From contig WNNJ02001604.1 in assembly GCA_012934845.2 (NCBI GenBank), positions 1 to 64,000 on the forward strand: a stretch of DNA of 64,000 nucleotides. The letters are read 5' to 3'. The notes under the pieces were generated by a model, which saw only the letters and a program-made list of their open reading frames with translations, was not told the origin of the DNA and did not search any database. The translations under genes and the position numbers were made by a program. The DNA comes from Pomphorhynchus laevis. Taxonomy: Eukaryota > Acanthocephala > Palaeacanthocephala > Echinorhynchida > Pomphorhynchidae. Positions 33,253 to 44,400 of the stretch are shown here, one piece after another; the stretch's first letter is position 1; the number at the start of each line of letters is the position of its first letter.

Positions 33253-35946
33253 CTAGCAATCGTCGAGATCGACGCCGTTGTTATCGAAATCTTCATTAGA
33301 TGTAGATGATGATTTATCAGAACTTATTAAGCAATTCTGGACGAATTCTATTTTATCGACCAGTTTTCCACACGTAACAACCTTCATGCTTGAATATCTA
33401 GCTTTCATATCGACATTAAATTCCTTCGTGCTACAGCATTGATCTAGCATGTGATTCATTACTTCCTCGCATAGTTGATCAACGTTGTCATCATAAGTTA
33501 ATATTGTATCAGAAGGCGTTGCCATTGTCGAATCTGGATGTGTAAGGCGTTTTTCTTGTTTTGCAGTTTCGATAACAGCAGATTTTAGATTCATAGAGGA
33601 ATCTTCTTCCATAAAATCGATAAACTCCGATACACATTTAGGATTGATCTTCATGTTGACATCGCAGAACGCTCGTATGATTGATAGGAAACAGAATCTG
33701 AGCTGCTCCGATGTTTGAATAAGCCCAGGACGTGCATTACGAAGATTGTGTAAAATATTCATAAGTTGAGCATGAGAGTTACAACCTTCACTTGCTGCAA
33801 GTAGAGTGAGGACGATATCTGCAAAAGCAAACGTGCCACTTCTTCCGATACCAGCACTGCATTGAATAACTGTTGAGTGTTCGAAGACATGTTGACTTCG
33901 TAATATGCTAAGAAAACGAAGGAAATTTTCAGGGCAAGAGGGTTCGCCAAAGTCAGGCCAATCAGTATAATTGTAATGATGTATATCTCTTGTTTCGCCT
34001 GTATTGCTTTTTAGAACTTTTAAAATCCTCTCTACAAACGAGTCGTAATGTATTCCAGATTGAAGTTCAACAGTCATATCGATATCGTTCAAACGCATAA
34101 TTGCCGTATCTTCCTCGGTAAGACCATCGATTAGTATATTTTCCATAGTGCACTCCATTGTAAAAAACTGGAAGCATTTGGAACGGCCCTTTCCTACTAA
34201 CTTATTCAGAATAATAATCGACCGAACGTTATCTCGCCAGACCATATTCCAATAATGTGAGATCGTGTTCGACAAAGGGCCCTGAGAAAGTATGTATGAT
34301 CGATTTGCAGGTTTATATCCAACAAAGTTAGCATTGATATACGATGTTTGACAGTTTTTAAGCTTTACTAATATGCTGTCGACTTTTCCATTGCGTTCTA
34401 AAAAAGGATACGCAGTGTAGTTATATTCACCCGACTGTTCATAGTCGCGTTCCCATTTATTCGTAAGATTTAGATCTTTTAATTGACTCGGAGCAAGCCC
34501 GCGCATATTGGTGGGCATCTGTAATCCATAATCTTTTAATCTTAGGAATTCTCGAAAACCTTCACACTTTTTATTTCGGTTGATTTGACTGCATATGGAT
34601 TTTGGTATTAGTTCGTCGGAACCTGTTGTCGTGTTCAGTGATATGCGGGAAACACTGGCGGATGAAGGCTCCGTAGGCCCGCTTTCAGAAATATTTAATT
34701 CGCGGGCTTCGGCAACTGCTTCTTCGTCCGATTGGGGTAATTCTTTTTGGCGATCATCATTCGGACGCATATGTATTATCGTGGAGTCAAGAAAATTGTA
34801 ATCAGCTGTTGAACTGTGAATGCAAACTTCGCGAGGTTCAGGATGGCAAATGTTTGGATTTATTTGGTCGAAATATGGATGATAATTGTTTTCAATGCTC
34901 GATAGAAGGGCCTTTGCATTTCCTCGCATCAACGCGATTGAAATACGCTGAAACAGGCGAGCTGCTGCAATATCGTACGACATTGATGAACGAAGAGCTA
35001 AATTTCGAGCTATGCGCCTAACTACTTGCTCACCCTCTGGATTCCAGCCTCCGTAACACTCTAGCACAGCAGGGGTGAAGTTGTACCCTGCTTTGATCAT
35101 TTGAGCCCGGTATTTCCTGTCTTTGACATTGGAGGCGTACTCATTGGCAGAGAAAAGTTGGGTACGAGCGGCATGGCGGATGTAGGCCTTCTGTAGCGGG
35201 TTTGTAACCGCAAAATCCACTGCTTCCGGCGGATCTCCGTAAATTAGAATATCAGCCGATCTTTCTCTGAGATTATTTATCAGGTTCGGGACTTCTCGTC
35301 CAACGTGCATTCCAGCCGATTGTGCAGCCTGAAAATCAATGTCTCGTATGCCATTATGACGTAGGCCTGTAAAACCTTCAAAAGAGCATGTTAAGGCATG
35401 GAAACCCATACAATCAGCTTTACGGTAACACCTACTGCACCTGTAGATTTTATCAGAAATGGGAATGCCCAGCCAGAAACGTATTAGGACAGAAAATTCG
35501 TTGTCGGTCAGCGCTAGACCAAGACTTTTGTTGGGTGTACATTGTAGCCAAGCATTTGCGTGGGGAGAGGACACTGAAAGTATTCGCGCTTTGTCCGCCT
35601 CACTCGATCTCGATTTTAACTGATCTAGCATGGCTGAGTCAATGAGAGAGGACAATTTTCCCTGTACTGTCGACACAACGAACTTAGTTGAAACTTCCTC
35701 TATTGCGTTTTTTGATGTGATGAATCCAGGAAAAGTACTAGCATCCAGATCAAGAGAAGTTGCGACAGCTTGAGTGCTTGCTATAAAGGCTGCTGAACAG
35801 TGTTTCAGAGTACTTCTCAGACGGAGTCCGCCCATTTTTAGAGGAAGTTCAGCTTGCCACTTTTTCTTGGTTGAAAGTTGAACTGATGTGATTATTCCAA
35901 GTGCGCGCATAACTGCCTCGTCGAACCGATGGCAGAAGTCGTCCAT
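33253..35946 (-). CDS. RLE endonuclease-protein tyrosine phosphatase fusion ORF, copy A
   Basis: An 897-codon frame. Residues 170-187 hold a CCHC finger (C170, C173, H183, C187). Residues 229-279 hold the restriction-like endonuclease (D232, D244, then KDRKY). RISIALMRGNAKALLSSI (334-351) is the usual LINE ORF end. After a linker of about 100 residues, a classical phosphatase domain spans about 485-765: SYINANFVGY, RSYILSQGPLSNTISHYWNM, YTDWPDFGEP (acid loop, D665), QCSAGIGRSGTF (nucleophile C696, R702) and GLIQTSEQLRF (Q744, Q748). Word order and wording are closest to PTPN1/PTPN2. The usual His before the nucleophile is Gln (VIQCSAG). A tail of about 130 residues ends in NEDFDNNGVDLDDC. Tyrosine phosphatases remove phosphate from tyrosine; activity here is plausible but untested. 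The upstream RT lies in other frames, so the natural start is probably lost. No intron is present. Confidence 0.9.
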   Translation of the reverse strand: MDDFCHRFDEAVMRALGIITSVQLSTKKKWQAELPLKMGGLRLRSTLKHCSAAFIASTQAVATSLDLDASTFPGFITSKNAIEEVSTKFVVSTVQGKLSSLIDSAMLDQLKSRSSEADKARILSVSSPHANAWLQCTPNKSLGLALTDNEFSVLIRFWLGIPISDKIYRCSRCYRKADCMGFHALTCSFEGFTGLRHNGIRDIDFQAAQSAGMHVGREVPNLINNLRERSADILIYGDPPEAVDFAVTNPLQKAYIRHAARTQLFSANEYASNVKDRKYRAQMIKAGYNFTPAVLECYGGWNPEGEQVVRRIARNLALRSSMSYDIAAARLFQRISIALMRGNAKALLSSIENNYHPYFDQINPNICHPEPREVCIHSSTADYNFLDSTIIHMRPNDDRQKELPQSDEEAVAEARELNISESGPTEPSSASVSRISLNTTTGSDELIPKSICSQINRNKKCEGFREFLRLKDYGLQMPTNMRGLAPSQLKDLNLTNKWERDYEQSGEYNYTAYPFLERNGKVDSILVKLKNCQTSYINANFVGYKPANRSYILSQGPLSNTISHYWNMVWRDNVRSIIILNKLVGKGRSKCFQFFTMECTMENILIDGLTEEDTAIMRLNDIDMTVELQSGIHYDSFVERILKVLKSNTGETRDIHHYNYTDWPDFGEPSCPENFLRFLSILRSQHVFEHSTVIQCSAGIGRSGTFAFADIVLTLLAASEGCNSHAQLMNILHNLRNARPGLIQTSEQLRFCFLSIIRAFCDVNMKINPKCVSEFIDFMEEDSSMNLKSAVIETAKQEKRLTHPDSTMATPSDTILTYDDNVDQLCEEVMNHMLDQCCSTKEFNVDMKARYSSMKVVTCGKLVDKIEFVQNCLISSDKSSSTSNEDFDNNGVDLDDC

Positions 35947-37855
35947 AAAATGGAAGTAACGTTTCTCATGTAAAATGCCACTCTAGGGGCTGACGCGCAG
36001 TGTCGCAGAAGCAAATAAGCTACATGAGCATCAGGAATTGATGTCACGAGATCTATATCGTGGAGGAGTTTGGGCATAACCTTTTCGAGCATGAACGACT
36101 TGACAAAATCAGGCGAGCCAATCGGACAACCAAGTAGTGAAAAATTGCGACAACTCACAACTGTACAGGGTTGCTGACAAGTATTGTTGATGGATTGAAT
36201 ATCGTCTGTGTTTCCTATAAGTTCCGTCTTACCCAAATTAATGGACAATCCAATCATTGAAAATTCTGAGGAGATAAAATTCAGTGCAAGAGCAATGGCA
36301 TTTGGGTTGCCCCCAATGATGCCATCATCCAAATACCATTTGTTGAAATGAATGCCCTCCATATTGTTAAGCTGTGCAAGTACTGGGTGGATTGCCACAG
36401 AGAACAGTAGAGGGCCTAAGGGGTCACCTTGTTGAACTCCGGATTCAGATTTTAGGTATTGCGAGCCTAAACGGAGATAAGTGGGGTGATCGTAGCACCA
36501 ACGTTCTCACGCTGCCATTTGAGGAATTTGGGATTCAATTGCTCTCAAGAAAATACTCCTGTCAATAGTGTTAAATGCGTTCGACACGTCGATTTTTGCC
36601 CACGTCCAATTTCCCAATTCAGGCATATGTTCGTTCGTGCGGTGATGGATTATGTTGTCAATGCCGTTCGGTGTTAAACGCCTATCTGTAATAGTCTGAG
36701 AATCGTTACGAACTCTCCTCTTAACTTGGAACAAACACACTTTGAGCATATTCGTCGGAGTGTATCTCCAATTGCAATGGGGCGAATACCTCCGTTTGGC
36801 TTTTCTAGAGCGATGAGGTTCGCGCCTGCCAAGAAAGGAGCAACTTGTTGTGATAAATCACCTGCCACCATGTTGTTTATCAATTGCGTAAAGCGTGAAA
36901 GAAGTGTTCCTGAGGGATCGGCGGAAATGAGGTCCTGCAAGTGTTCGGGCCTCAGTCTAAGACAACCAGGCGATGATGCTGCGGGGAAAGAAAATACAGC
37001 GTCTTTTACGGTATCAATGTCAAAAAGAATAGGCTGACTATTACAAAGGTATGAGTGATGTATGTCTTTACCCGCGGGGTGCAAGTGACCCAGCCGCTGT
37101 CGAACTTCGTTAGTGGGTGAAATATATCGGGACGAAGATAAACGTTGCATGGCCTTACTGTAATTACCCTGTCTTGCCAAATCTATTGACGACATCATTG
37201 TACTAGTGTGAGCTGTTTTTTTTGGAGAATTGAAGAATGGCAAAACTTGATCGCGTATCTCTCCGAGCTCTCTAGATTCAATGTTATCTAGCATTCGAGA
37301 TATACCCTGTAGAGTCGCGTTGCGGCGTCTTGAGGGGCGACCTTTGATATCTGACTTAATGAAGGCAATTTTGGCAAAACCGAGAAGGAGTGTCCAAGAT
37401 GCGGGTGAACGATAATGCAGCGCATCAGCAATGAGTCTTGACAATATTCGAGCATACCTGCTTCGAAGATTCCAGAGAATGCGTCAAAAAGTAGGCACTT
37501 CAGATTGCCATAATTCGCGAAGGAACGACAAGGTGATGTATGACTCACTCACCGCGTCAACGTGAGCCTCAGTTGATGTATGACCAGACGTTTTAAGAAA
37601 GAGGTCATAATTAACACGCTTACTCTCCGGAAACAAAAAGTTTGTCGGCGGAACAGTGACGTTAGTAGTGGCAGCCATTGGAGTTGGCGGGAGAGACGAT
37701 CCTAGGCATCGAGAACGTATTGGTCCGTGTACCTTTACGAGTCCGAGCTTAGTAATGGAAAAAACTCGCCCACAAACTGAACAAAGCGAGGAGGTATGTA
37801 AAGGGTGTAGATGAGGAATTGGGTTTTCTGACATGGCGTCGTTATTGCAAACCAC
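35892..37855 (-). pseudogene. Zinc finger and RT region of the phosphatase-bearing LINE, copy A
   Basis: The N-terminal two thirds of the LINE polyprotein. It begins with an ATG at 37853-37855 and a finger, SLCSVCGRVFSITK with a following His and Cys. RT pieces follow: GIRPIAIGDTLRRI (motif 2 region, near 36770), WAKIDVSNAFNTIDR (motif A, near 36580), SGVQQGDPLGPLLF (motif B, near 36420) and WYLDDG (motif C, near 36330). The region is spread over separate open pieces: 37484-37855 and 36674-37444 in one frame, 36507-36749 and 35892-36398 in another. In-frame TGA codons at 37484 and 36507 and frame changes near 36700 and 35950 separate the pieces from each other and from the downstream ORF. All four breaks are also in copy B, so they predate the duplication. 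No active RT is expected. Confidence 0.87.
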
Positions 37856-37882
37856 TCGATCGCTGAGTTATAAATTTACTAT

Positions 37883-38246
37883 CGTTGCTTACTGTCGTTG
37901 CTTACTGTCGTTGCTTACTGTCGTTGCTTACTGTCGTTGCTTACTGTCGTTGCTTACTGTCGTTGCTTACTGTCGTTGCTTACTGTCGTTGCTTACTGTC
38001 GTTGCTTACTGTCGTTGCTTACTGTCGTTGCTTACTGTCGTTGCTTACTGTCGTTGCTTACTGTCGTTGCTTACTGTCGTTGCTTACTGTCGTTGCTTAC
38101 TGTCGTTGCTTACTGTCGTTGCTTACTGTCGTTGCTTACTGTCGTTGCTTACTGTCGTTGCTTACTGTCGTTGCTTACTGTCGTTGCTTACTGTCGTTGC
38201 TTACTGTCGTTGCTTACTGTCGTTGCTTACTGTCGTTGCTTACTGT
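37883..38246 (-). repeat. 13-bp minisatellite, 28 units, in the LINE 5' region (copy A)
   Basis: Twenty-eight perfect-looking tandem copies of cgttgcttactgt (ACAGTAAGCAACG on the coding strand) end 27 bp before the first ATG of the LINE ORF. Copy B has 25 units, so the array has changed length since the duplication. Because 13 is not a multiple of three, long repeated-peptide ORFs appear in all plus-strand frames; they are artefacts of the array. Its position fits a 5' UTR or promoter-proximal array. Confidence 0.95.
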
Positions 38247-38394
38247 AACTATTATTAATCGTAACTATTATTTGAAGTCACTAATTTGTTGAAATTGAGT
38301 TTTTGTATAAGGATGAATATGTAATTTGTGTAAGATGTTGTAATTGTATTTACTTTAGATCTCAAATGTATGTTATTTTATCTCACACTTTTTT
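38247..38394 (-). other. 5' end of phosphatase-bearing LINE, non-coding
   Basis: About 150 bp of AT-rich sequence between the minisatellite and the satellite boundary, identical at 50461-50608. It belongs to the LINE because it lies inside the target duplication. I recognise no promoter motif. Confidence 0.6.
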
Positions 38395-38406
38395 TAAGAA
38401 AAACAG

Positions 38407-41400
38407 TATTCTGATCAGAACGTGTTTAGCAGTTAACCGATATGAGCTTTCGACATATGCCGTATTCCATCGAAATATATGACCATTGTTATCATGCATG
38501 TTTTATGCAATCGAAATAAAACAAAGGTCAGATACTTAAAGAGGATAATAAAATAACACAATGTCGCCTTTTAAAAACTCTTGATATTAATAAAGATGGT
38601 CTTATAATCAGGATTTAATTTTTCTATAATTTTGCCGCTTAATTTAAGCGATTTATAAAACTGCGATTATTCAAAACTCAAACAGACAGCTAAAACGTAA
38701 TCAAGATGGCTCATACTACTGATGAGTTATTCTGGTTATCTTTGACGTCTAGGAGGGACTGATAGAATGCTGATCGTTAGTGTTGACAAGTTATTAACTA
38801 ACATCAGCTTTCAACATATTGCCGTATTCTCTTAAAATCAATAAGCATGTTTATCATGCATGTTTGATGCAATCCTATGATAGTTATGCCAAATTCTTAT
38901 AAGTGAGATAAAATGACACAATGAAGCATCATTATAACGCCTGATATAAATAAAGACAATCTGGTAAGCAACTTTTATGATTACTATAATTTTGACGCTT
39001 AAATTAAGCGATTTATAGGAAATGGTATTTTTAAAAGTCAAGCAGAGATCCAAATCGTAATCGAAATGAATCATACCACTGATTAAGCCTTCGGACATAA
39101 TTAAAGTTTAGACGTTAAAATTGTATGCTGATCGTTGACTGTTTACGTTTTTATTTACAGCAGCTTTCAACATTTTGACCTGTTTTAATCAAATGCTAGA
39201 CTGTTGTTATTATGTTTGTTTTATGTAATCTCTGTAATACATATGACAATCTTTTAAGTAACTTAAGGAATAACACCATGAGTTCACAAATGAATTGACG
39301 TTTATGAATAGAGATGGTCTGATAAGCAAGTTTTTGTTTACGAGTATTCATCAGTTCGAATTAAGCTATTTAGGGAAAATGCTATTTTTTCAAACTTTTA
39401 GCCGGCAGCCGACATTTCATCGAGATGACTCATACTACAGATTAGTTATTTTGTTCATTTTTGACGCTTAGAAGTAACAAATAGTAATCTGATCAATAAA
39501 AGCTAACAAGTTTTTGCCCAACAGCAGCTTTTGACCTATTTCAATGAAATGCTGGACTGTTTATTATTATGATTGTTAAATGCAATCTCGATGAAACACG
39601 TCATCAAGATGCATCATACTACACATGATTGCTTATGTTTATCTTTGACGCTGAAAAGTAACGAATAGTATTCTGATTGTTTTGGTAGACTAATTATTAC
39701 CTGATAGCAGATAAAAAAATTGCCGTATTCCATTGAATTTATGACTATTGTAATCATGCATGTTTGATGCAACCTTAATTTGACAACTGCCAAGGTATTT
39801 TGAAGGATAATAAAATTGCACAATAAAGATTCATTCAAACGACTGTGAAATATAAAAATGATCTAATTAGCCATTTTTAAGTTTACTACAAATTTGCCGC
39901 AAAAATTTAGCAATTTTTAGAAAATGGTATTGTTTAAAAGTCAAGCCCACAGCAGAAACGTCATCAAGTTAGCCTGTACAACAGAAAAGTTCTTCCGTTA
40001 ATCTTTGACGTTTTAAAAAGATTTACAGTATGATGATCGTTAGTGTTGACCAGTAATTATGGGACAACAGCTTTCAAAATATTGCCGTACTCCATTTATA
40101 TCCATGATTTTTGGTATCATGCTTGTTTGATGCAATTAGAATGATTCACCTGCCAAATTCATTTGAATAATAAAAACCACACAATTTTGCATAATTTAAA
40201 CACTTGATAAAATGAAAGATAGTTCAAAAGGAGCAACCTTAAAGTTTACTATAATTTTGCGCTAAAATTGAACAATTTATAGAAAATGCTATAATTTCAA
40301 AGACTAGGCATACCTCAAAAGATAAATTATAATAACTCAAAATACTGCTTAGTGATTTCAGTAATCATGGAAGTTTAGACGTTACAAAAAGTATGCTAAT
40401 CGTTAACTGTGGACATTTTTAATAAAACTGCAGCTTTCACGATTTTGGCATATTTCAATGAAAATTTTTGACTGTTGTTATTACGCTTGTTTAATCCAAT
40501 CTTTATGATACATATGACAACCTCTTGAATATTTTTAACGAATGATCTTAAGACGCAACAAATGAATTGACTAATATGAATAGAGATGTCTGATAAGCAA
40601 GTTTTTTGTTTACGAGAATTTAGCAGTTTAAATGGAGCTATTAAGAGAAAATGCTATTTTTCAAAAGACAAGCAGGCAGCCGAAACCTCATCGAGATTGC
40701 TCATACTACAGATGAGTGCTTTCGTTCATCTTTGACGTTAATAAACAAAATAGTATTCTGATCGGTATGTGTATAGCAGTTAACCGACATCAGTTTTCGA
40801 CATATACCGTATTCCATCGAAATATATTCCATTGTTATCATGAATTTTTTATGCAAGCTAAAAAAACAGACGCCAGATTCTTAATAAGGATACAAAAAAC
40901 CACAATGTAGCATTTTAAAAACTCTTGATATTAATAAAGATGGTCTTTTAATCAATATTTAATTTTTCTGTAATTTTGCCGCTTAATTAAAGCGATTTAT
41001 AAAACTGCGATTATTCAAAACTCAAACAGACAGTTAAAACGTAATCAAGATGGCTCATACTAATGATAAGTTATTCTGGTTATCTTATACGTCTAGGAGG
41101 GACTAATAGTATGCTGATCGTTAGTGTTGACAAGTTATTAACTAACATCAGCTTTCAACATATTGCCGTATTCTCTTAAAATCAATAAGCATGTTTATCA
41201 TGCATGTTTGATGCAATCCTATGATAGTTATGCCAAATTCTTATAAGTGAGATAAAATGACACAATGAAGCATCATTATAACGCCTGATATAAATAAAGA
41301 CAATCTGGTAAGCAACTTTTATGATTACTATAATTTTGACGCTTAAATTAAGCGATTTATAGGAAATGGTATTTTTAAAATTCAAGCAGAGAGCCAAATC

Positions 41401-44400
41401 GTCATAGAAATGAATCATACCACTGATTTTTTCTTCGGACACAATGAAAGTTTAGACGTTTAAATTGTATGCTGATCGTTGACTGTTTACGTTTTTATCT
41501 ACAGCAGCTTGCAACATTTTGACCTGTTTTAATCAAATGCTAGACTGTTGTTATTATGTTTGTTTTATGTAATCTCTGTAATACATATTACAATCTTTTA
41601 AGAAACTTAAGGAATGACACCATGAGTTCACAAATGAATTGACGTTTATGAATAGAGATGGTCTGAGAAGCAAGTTTTTGTTTACGAGTATTCATCAGTT
41701 CGAATTAAGCTATTTAGAGAAAATGCTATTTTTTCAAACTTTTAGCCGGCAGCTGATATTTCATCGAGATGACTCATACTACAGATTAGTTATTTTGTTC
41801 ATTTTTGACGCTTAGAAGTAAAAAATAGTAATCTGATCAATAAGGGCTAACAAGTTTTTGCCCGACAGCAGCTTTTGACCTGTTTCAATGAAATGCTGGA
41901 CTGTTTTTATTATGATTGTTTAACGCAATGTCACGATACACTTCATCGGGATGCATCATACCACATATGATTGCTTTTGTTTATCTTTGACGCTTAGAAG
42001 TAACGAATAGTATTCTGATCGTTTTAGTAGACTAGTTATTACCTGATAGCAGCTTTAAAAAATTGCCGTATTCCATTAAATTTATGACCATTGTAATAAT
42101 GCATTTTTGATGCAATCTTAATTTGACAACTTCCCAGGTATTTTGAAGGATAATATAACTGCTAAATAAAGGATCAGTTAAACGACTGAGATATATAAAA
42201 ATGATCTAATTAGCCAGTTTTAAGTTTAATACAAATTTGCCGCAAAAATTAAGCAATCTTTAGAAAATGGTATTGTTTAAAAGTCAAGCCCACAGCCGAA
42301 ACGTCATCAAGTTAGCCTGTACAACAGAAAAGTTCTTTTGTTCATCTTTGACGTTTCAAAGTGATTAATAGTATGAAGATCGCTAGTATTGATTAGTAAT
42401 TATGGGACAGCAGCTTTCAAAATATTGCAGTACTCCATTTAAATCCATGACCTTTGGTATCATGCTTGTTTGATGCAATTAGAATGATACACCTGCCAAA
42501 TTCATTTGAATAATAAAAACGACACAATTTTGCATAATTTAAACACTTGATATAAATTAAGATAGTTCAATAGGCGCAACCTTAAAGTTTACTATAATTT
42601 TGCGCTAAAATTAAACAATTTATAGAAAATGCTATATTTTCAAAGACTAGGCAGACCAGAAAATATAAATAAAAAAACTCATAATACTGCTTGGTGCTTT
42701 CAGTAATCATGGAAGTTTAGACGTTACAAATAGTATGATCTTCGTTAAATGTGGACATTTTTAATAAACAGCAGCTTTTTAGATTTTGGCATATTTCAAT
42801 GAAAATGCTTGACTGTTGTTATTACGCTTGTTTAATCCAATCTTAATGATACATATGACAACCCATTGAATATATTTAACGAATGATCTTATGACACAAC
42901 GAATGAATTGACTAATATGAATTGAGATGTTTGATAAGCAAGTTTTTTGTTTACGATAATTTAGCAGTTTGAATGGAGCTATTTAGAGAAAATGCTATTT
43001 TTTAAAAGTCAAGCAGGCATCCGAAACCTCATCGAGATAGCTTATTCTACAGATGATTGCTTCCGTTCATCTTTGACGTTTATTAGTAAAATAGTATTCT
43101 GATCGGTATGTGTTTAGCAGTTAACCGACATCAGCTTTCGACATATGCCTATATCATCGAAATCTATGACCATTGTTTTCATGCATGTTTGATGCAATCT
43201 TAATAAAACAAATGCCAGATTTTGGAAAAGGATAAAAAAAACAATGTCGCATTTTAAAAACTTTTGATATTTATAAAGATGGTCTTATAATGAAAATTTA
43301 ATTTTTCTATAATTTTGCCGCTAAATTTAAGCGATCTATAAAACTGCGATTATTCAAAACTCAAACAGACGGCTGAAACGTAATCAAGATGGCTCTTACT
43401 ACTGATGAGTTATTCTGGTTATCTTTGACGTCTAGAAGGGACTAATAGTATGCTGATCGTTAGTGCTTGACAAGTTCTCAACTAACATCAGCTTTCAACA
43501 TATTGCCGTATTCTCTTAAAATCAATAAGCATGTTTATCATGCATGTTTGATGCAATCCTATGATAGCTATGCCAAATTCTTATAAGTTAGATAAAATGA
43601 CACAATGAAGCATCATTATAACGCCTGATATTAAAAAAGATTGTCTGGTAAGCAACTTTTATTATTACTATAATTTTGACGCTTAAATTAAGCGATGTAT
43701 GGAAAATGGTATTTTTAAAAGTCAAGCAGAGAGCCAAATCGTCATCGAAATGAATCATACCACTGATTTAGTCCTCGGACATAATTGAAGTTTAGACGTT
43801 ACAAATAGTATGCTGATCGTTGACTGTTAACGTTTTTTTCTACGCTGCTTTCAACATTTTGACCAGTTTTAATCAAATGCTAGACTGATGTTATTATGTA
43901 ATTTCTGTAATACATATGACAAGCTTTTAAGTAACTTAAGGAATGAGACCATGACGCCACAAATAAATTGACCTTTATGAATAGAGATGGTCTGATAAGC
44001 AAGTTTTTTTTACTAGAATTCATCAGTTCGAATTAAGCTATTTATGGAAAATGCTATTTTTTCAAAATTTTAGCCGGCAGCCGACACGTCGTCGAGATGA
44101 CTCATACTACACATTAGTGCTTTTGTTCATTTTTGATCCTTAGAAGTAACAAATAGTAATCTGATCAATAAGGGCTAACAAGTTTTTGCCCGACAGCAGC
44201 TTTTGACCCGTTTCAATGAAATGCTGGACTGTTTTTATTATGATTGTTTAATGCAATCTCACGATACACTTCATCGGGATGCATCATATCACATATGATT
44301 GCTTTTGTTTATCTTTGACGCTTAGAAGTAACGAATAGTATTCTGATCGTTTTGGTAGACTTGTTATTACCTGATAGCAGCTTTAAAAAATTGCGGTATT

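Larger units (their letters stand above)
33174..38394 (-). mobile_element. RLE-type LINE with PTP domain, copy A
   Basis: A 5.2-kb non-LTR retrotransposon on the minus strand, inside a satellite monomer. In transcription order it has a short leader, a 13-bp tandem array (37883-38246), an N-terminal CCHC-like finger, RT, a C-terminal CCHC finger, a restriction-like endonuclease, a protein tyrosine phosphatase domain and an AT-rich 3' end of about 80 bp with T runs. RT motifs such as WYLDDG and GVQQGDPLGPLLF place it among RLE-bearing LINEs (R2/NeSL/Utopia-like). I cannot fix the clade without a tree. The RT region is interrupted about four times, whereas the endonuclease-phosphatase part is fully open. 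Confidence 0.9.
27060..39400 (+). repeat. Segmental duplication 2, copy A
   Basis: Direct duplicate of about 41760-51600. The offset is about 14688 bp to the left of the ubiquilin-bearing insertion and about 12250 bp to its right. The difference equals the 2423-bp insertion plus its 12-bp target duplication. It contains the phosphatase-bearing LINE copy A. Limits are approximate because they fall inside satellite. Confidence 0.8.

Noticed and set aside
36507-37486. Recoding of the two in-frame TGA codons in the LINE RT region (for example selenocysteine)
   Set aside because: Two frame changes lie in the same region, so simple decay is enough. Neither TGA sits where a conserved Cys is expected; one reads naturally as a CGA to TGA change.
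37833-38292. Plus-strand ORFs of 116-141 codons with repeated VAYCRCLLSLLT peptide, and the equivalents at 50086-50506
   Set aside because: They are three-frame translations of the 13-bp minisatellite, lying antisense to the LINE 5' region.
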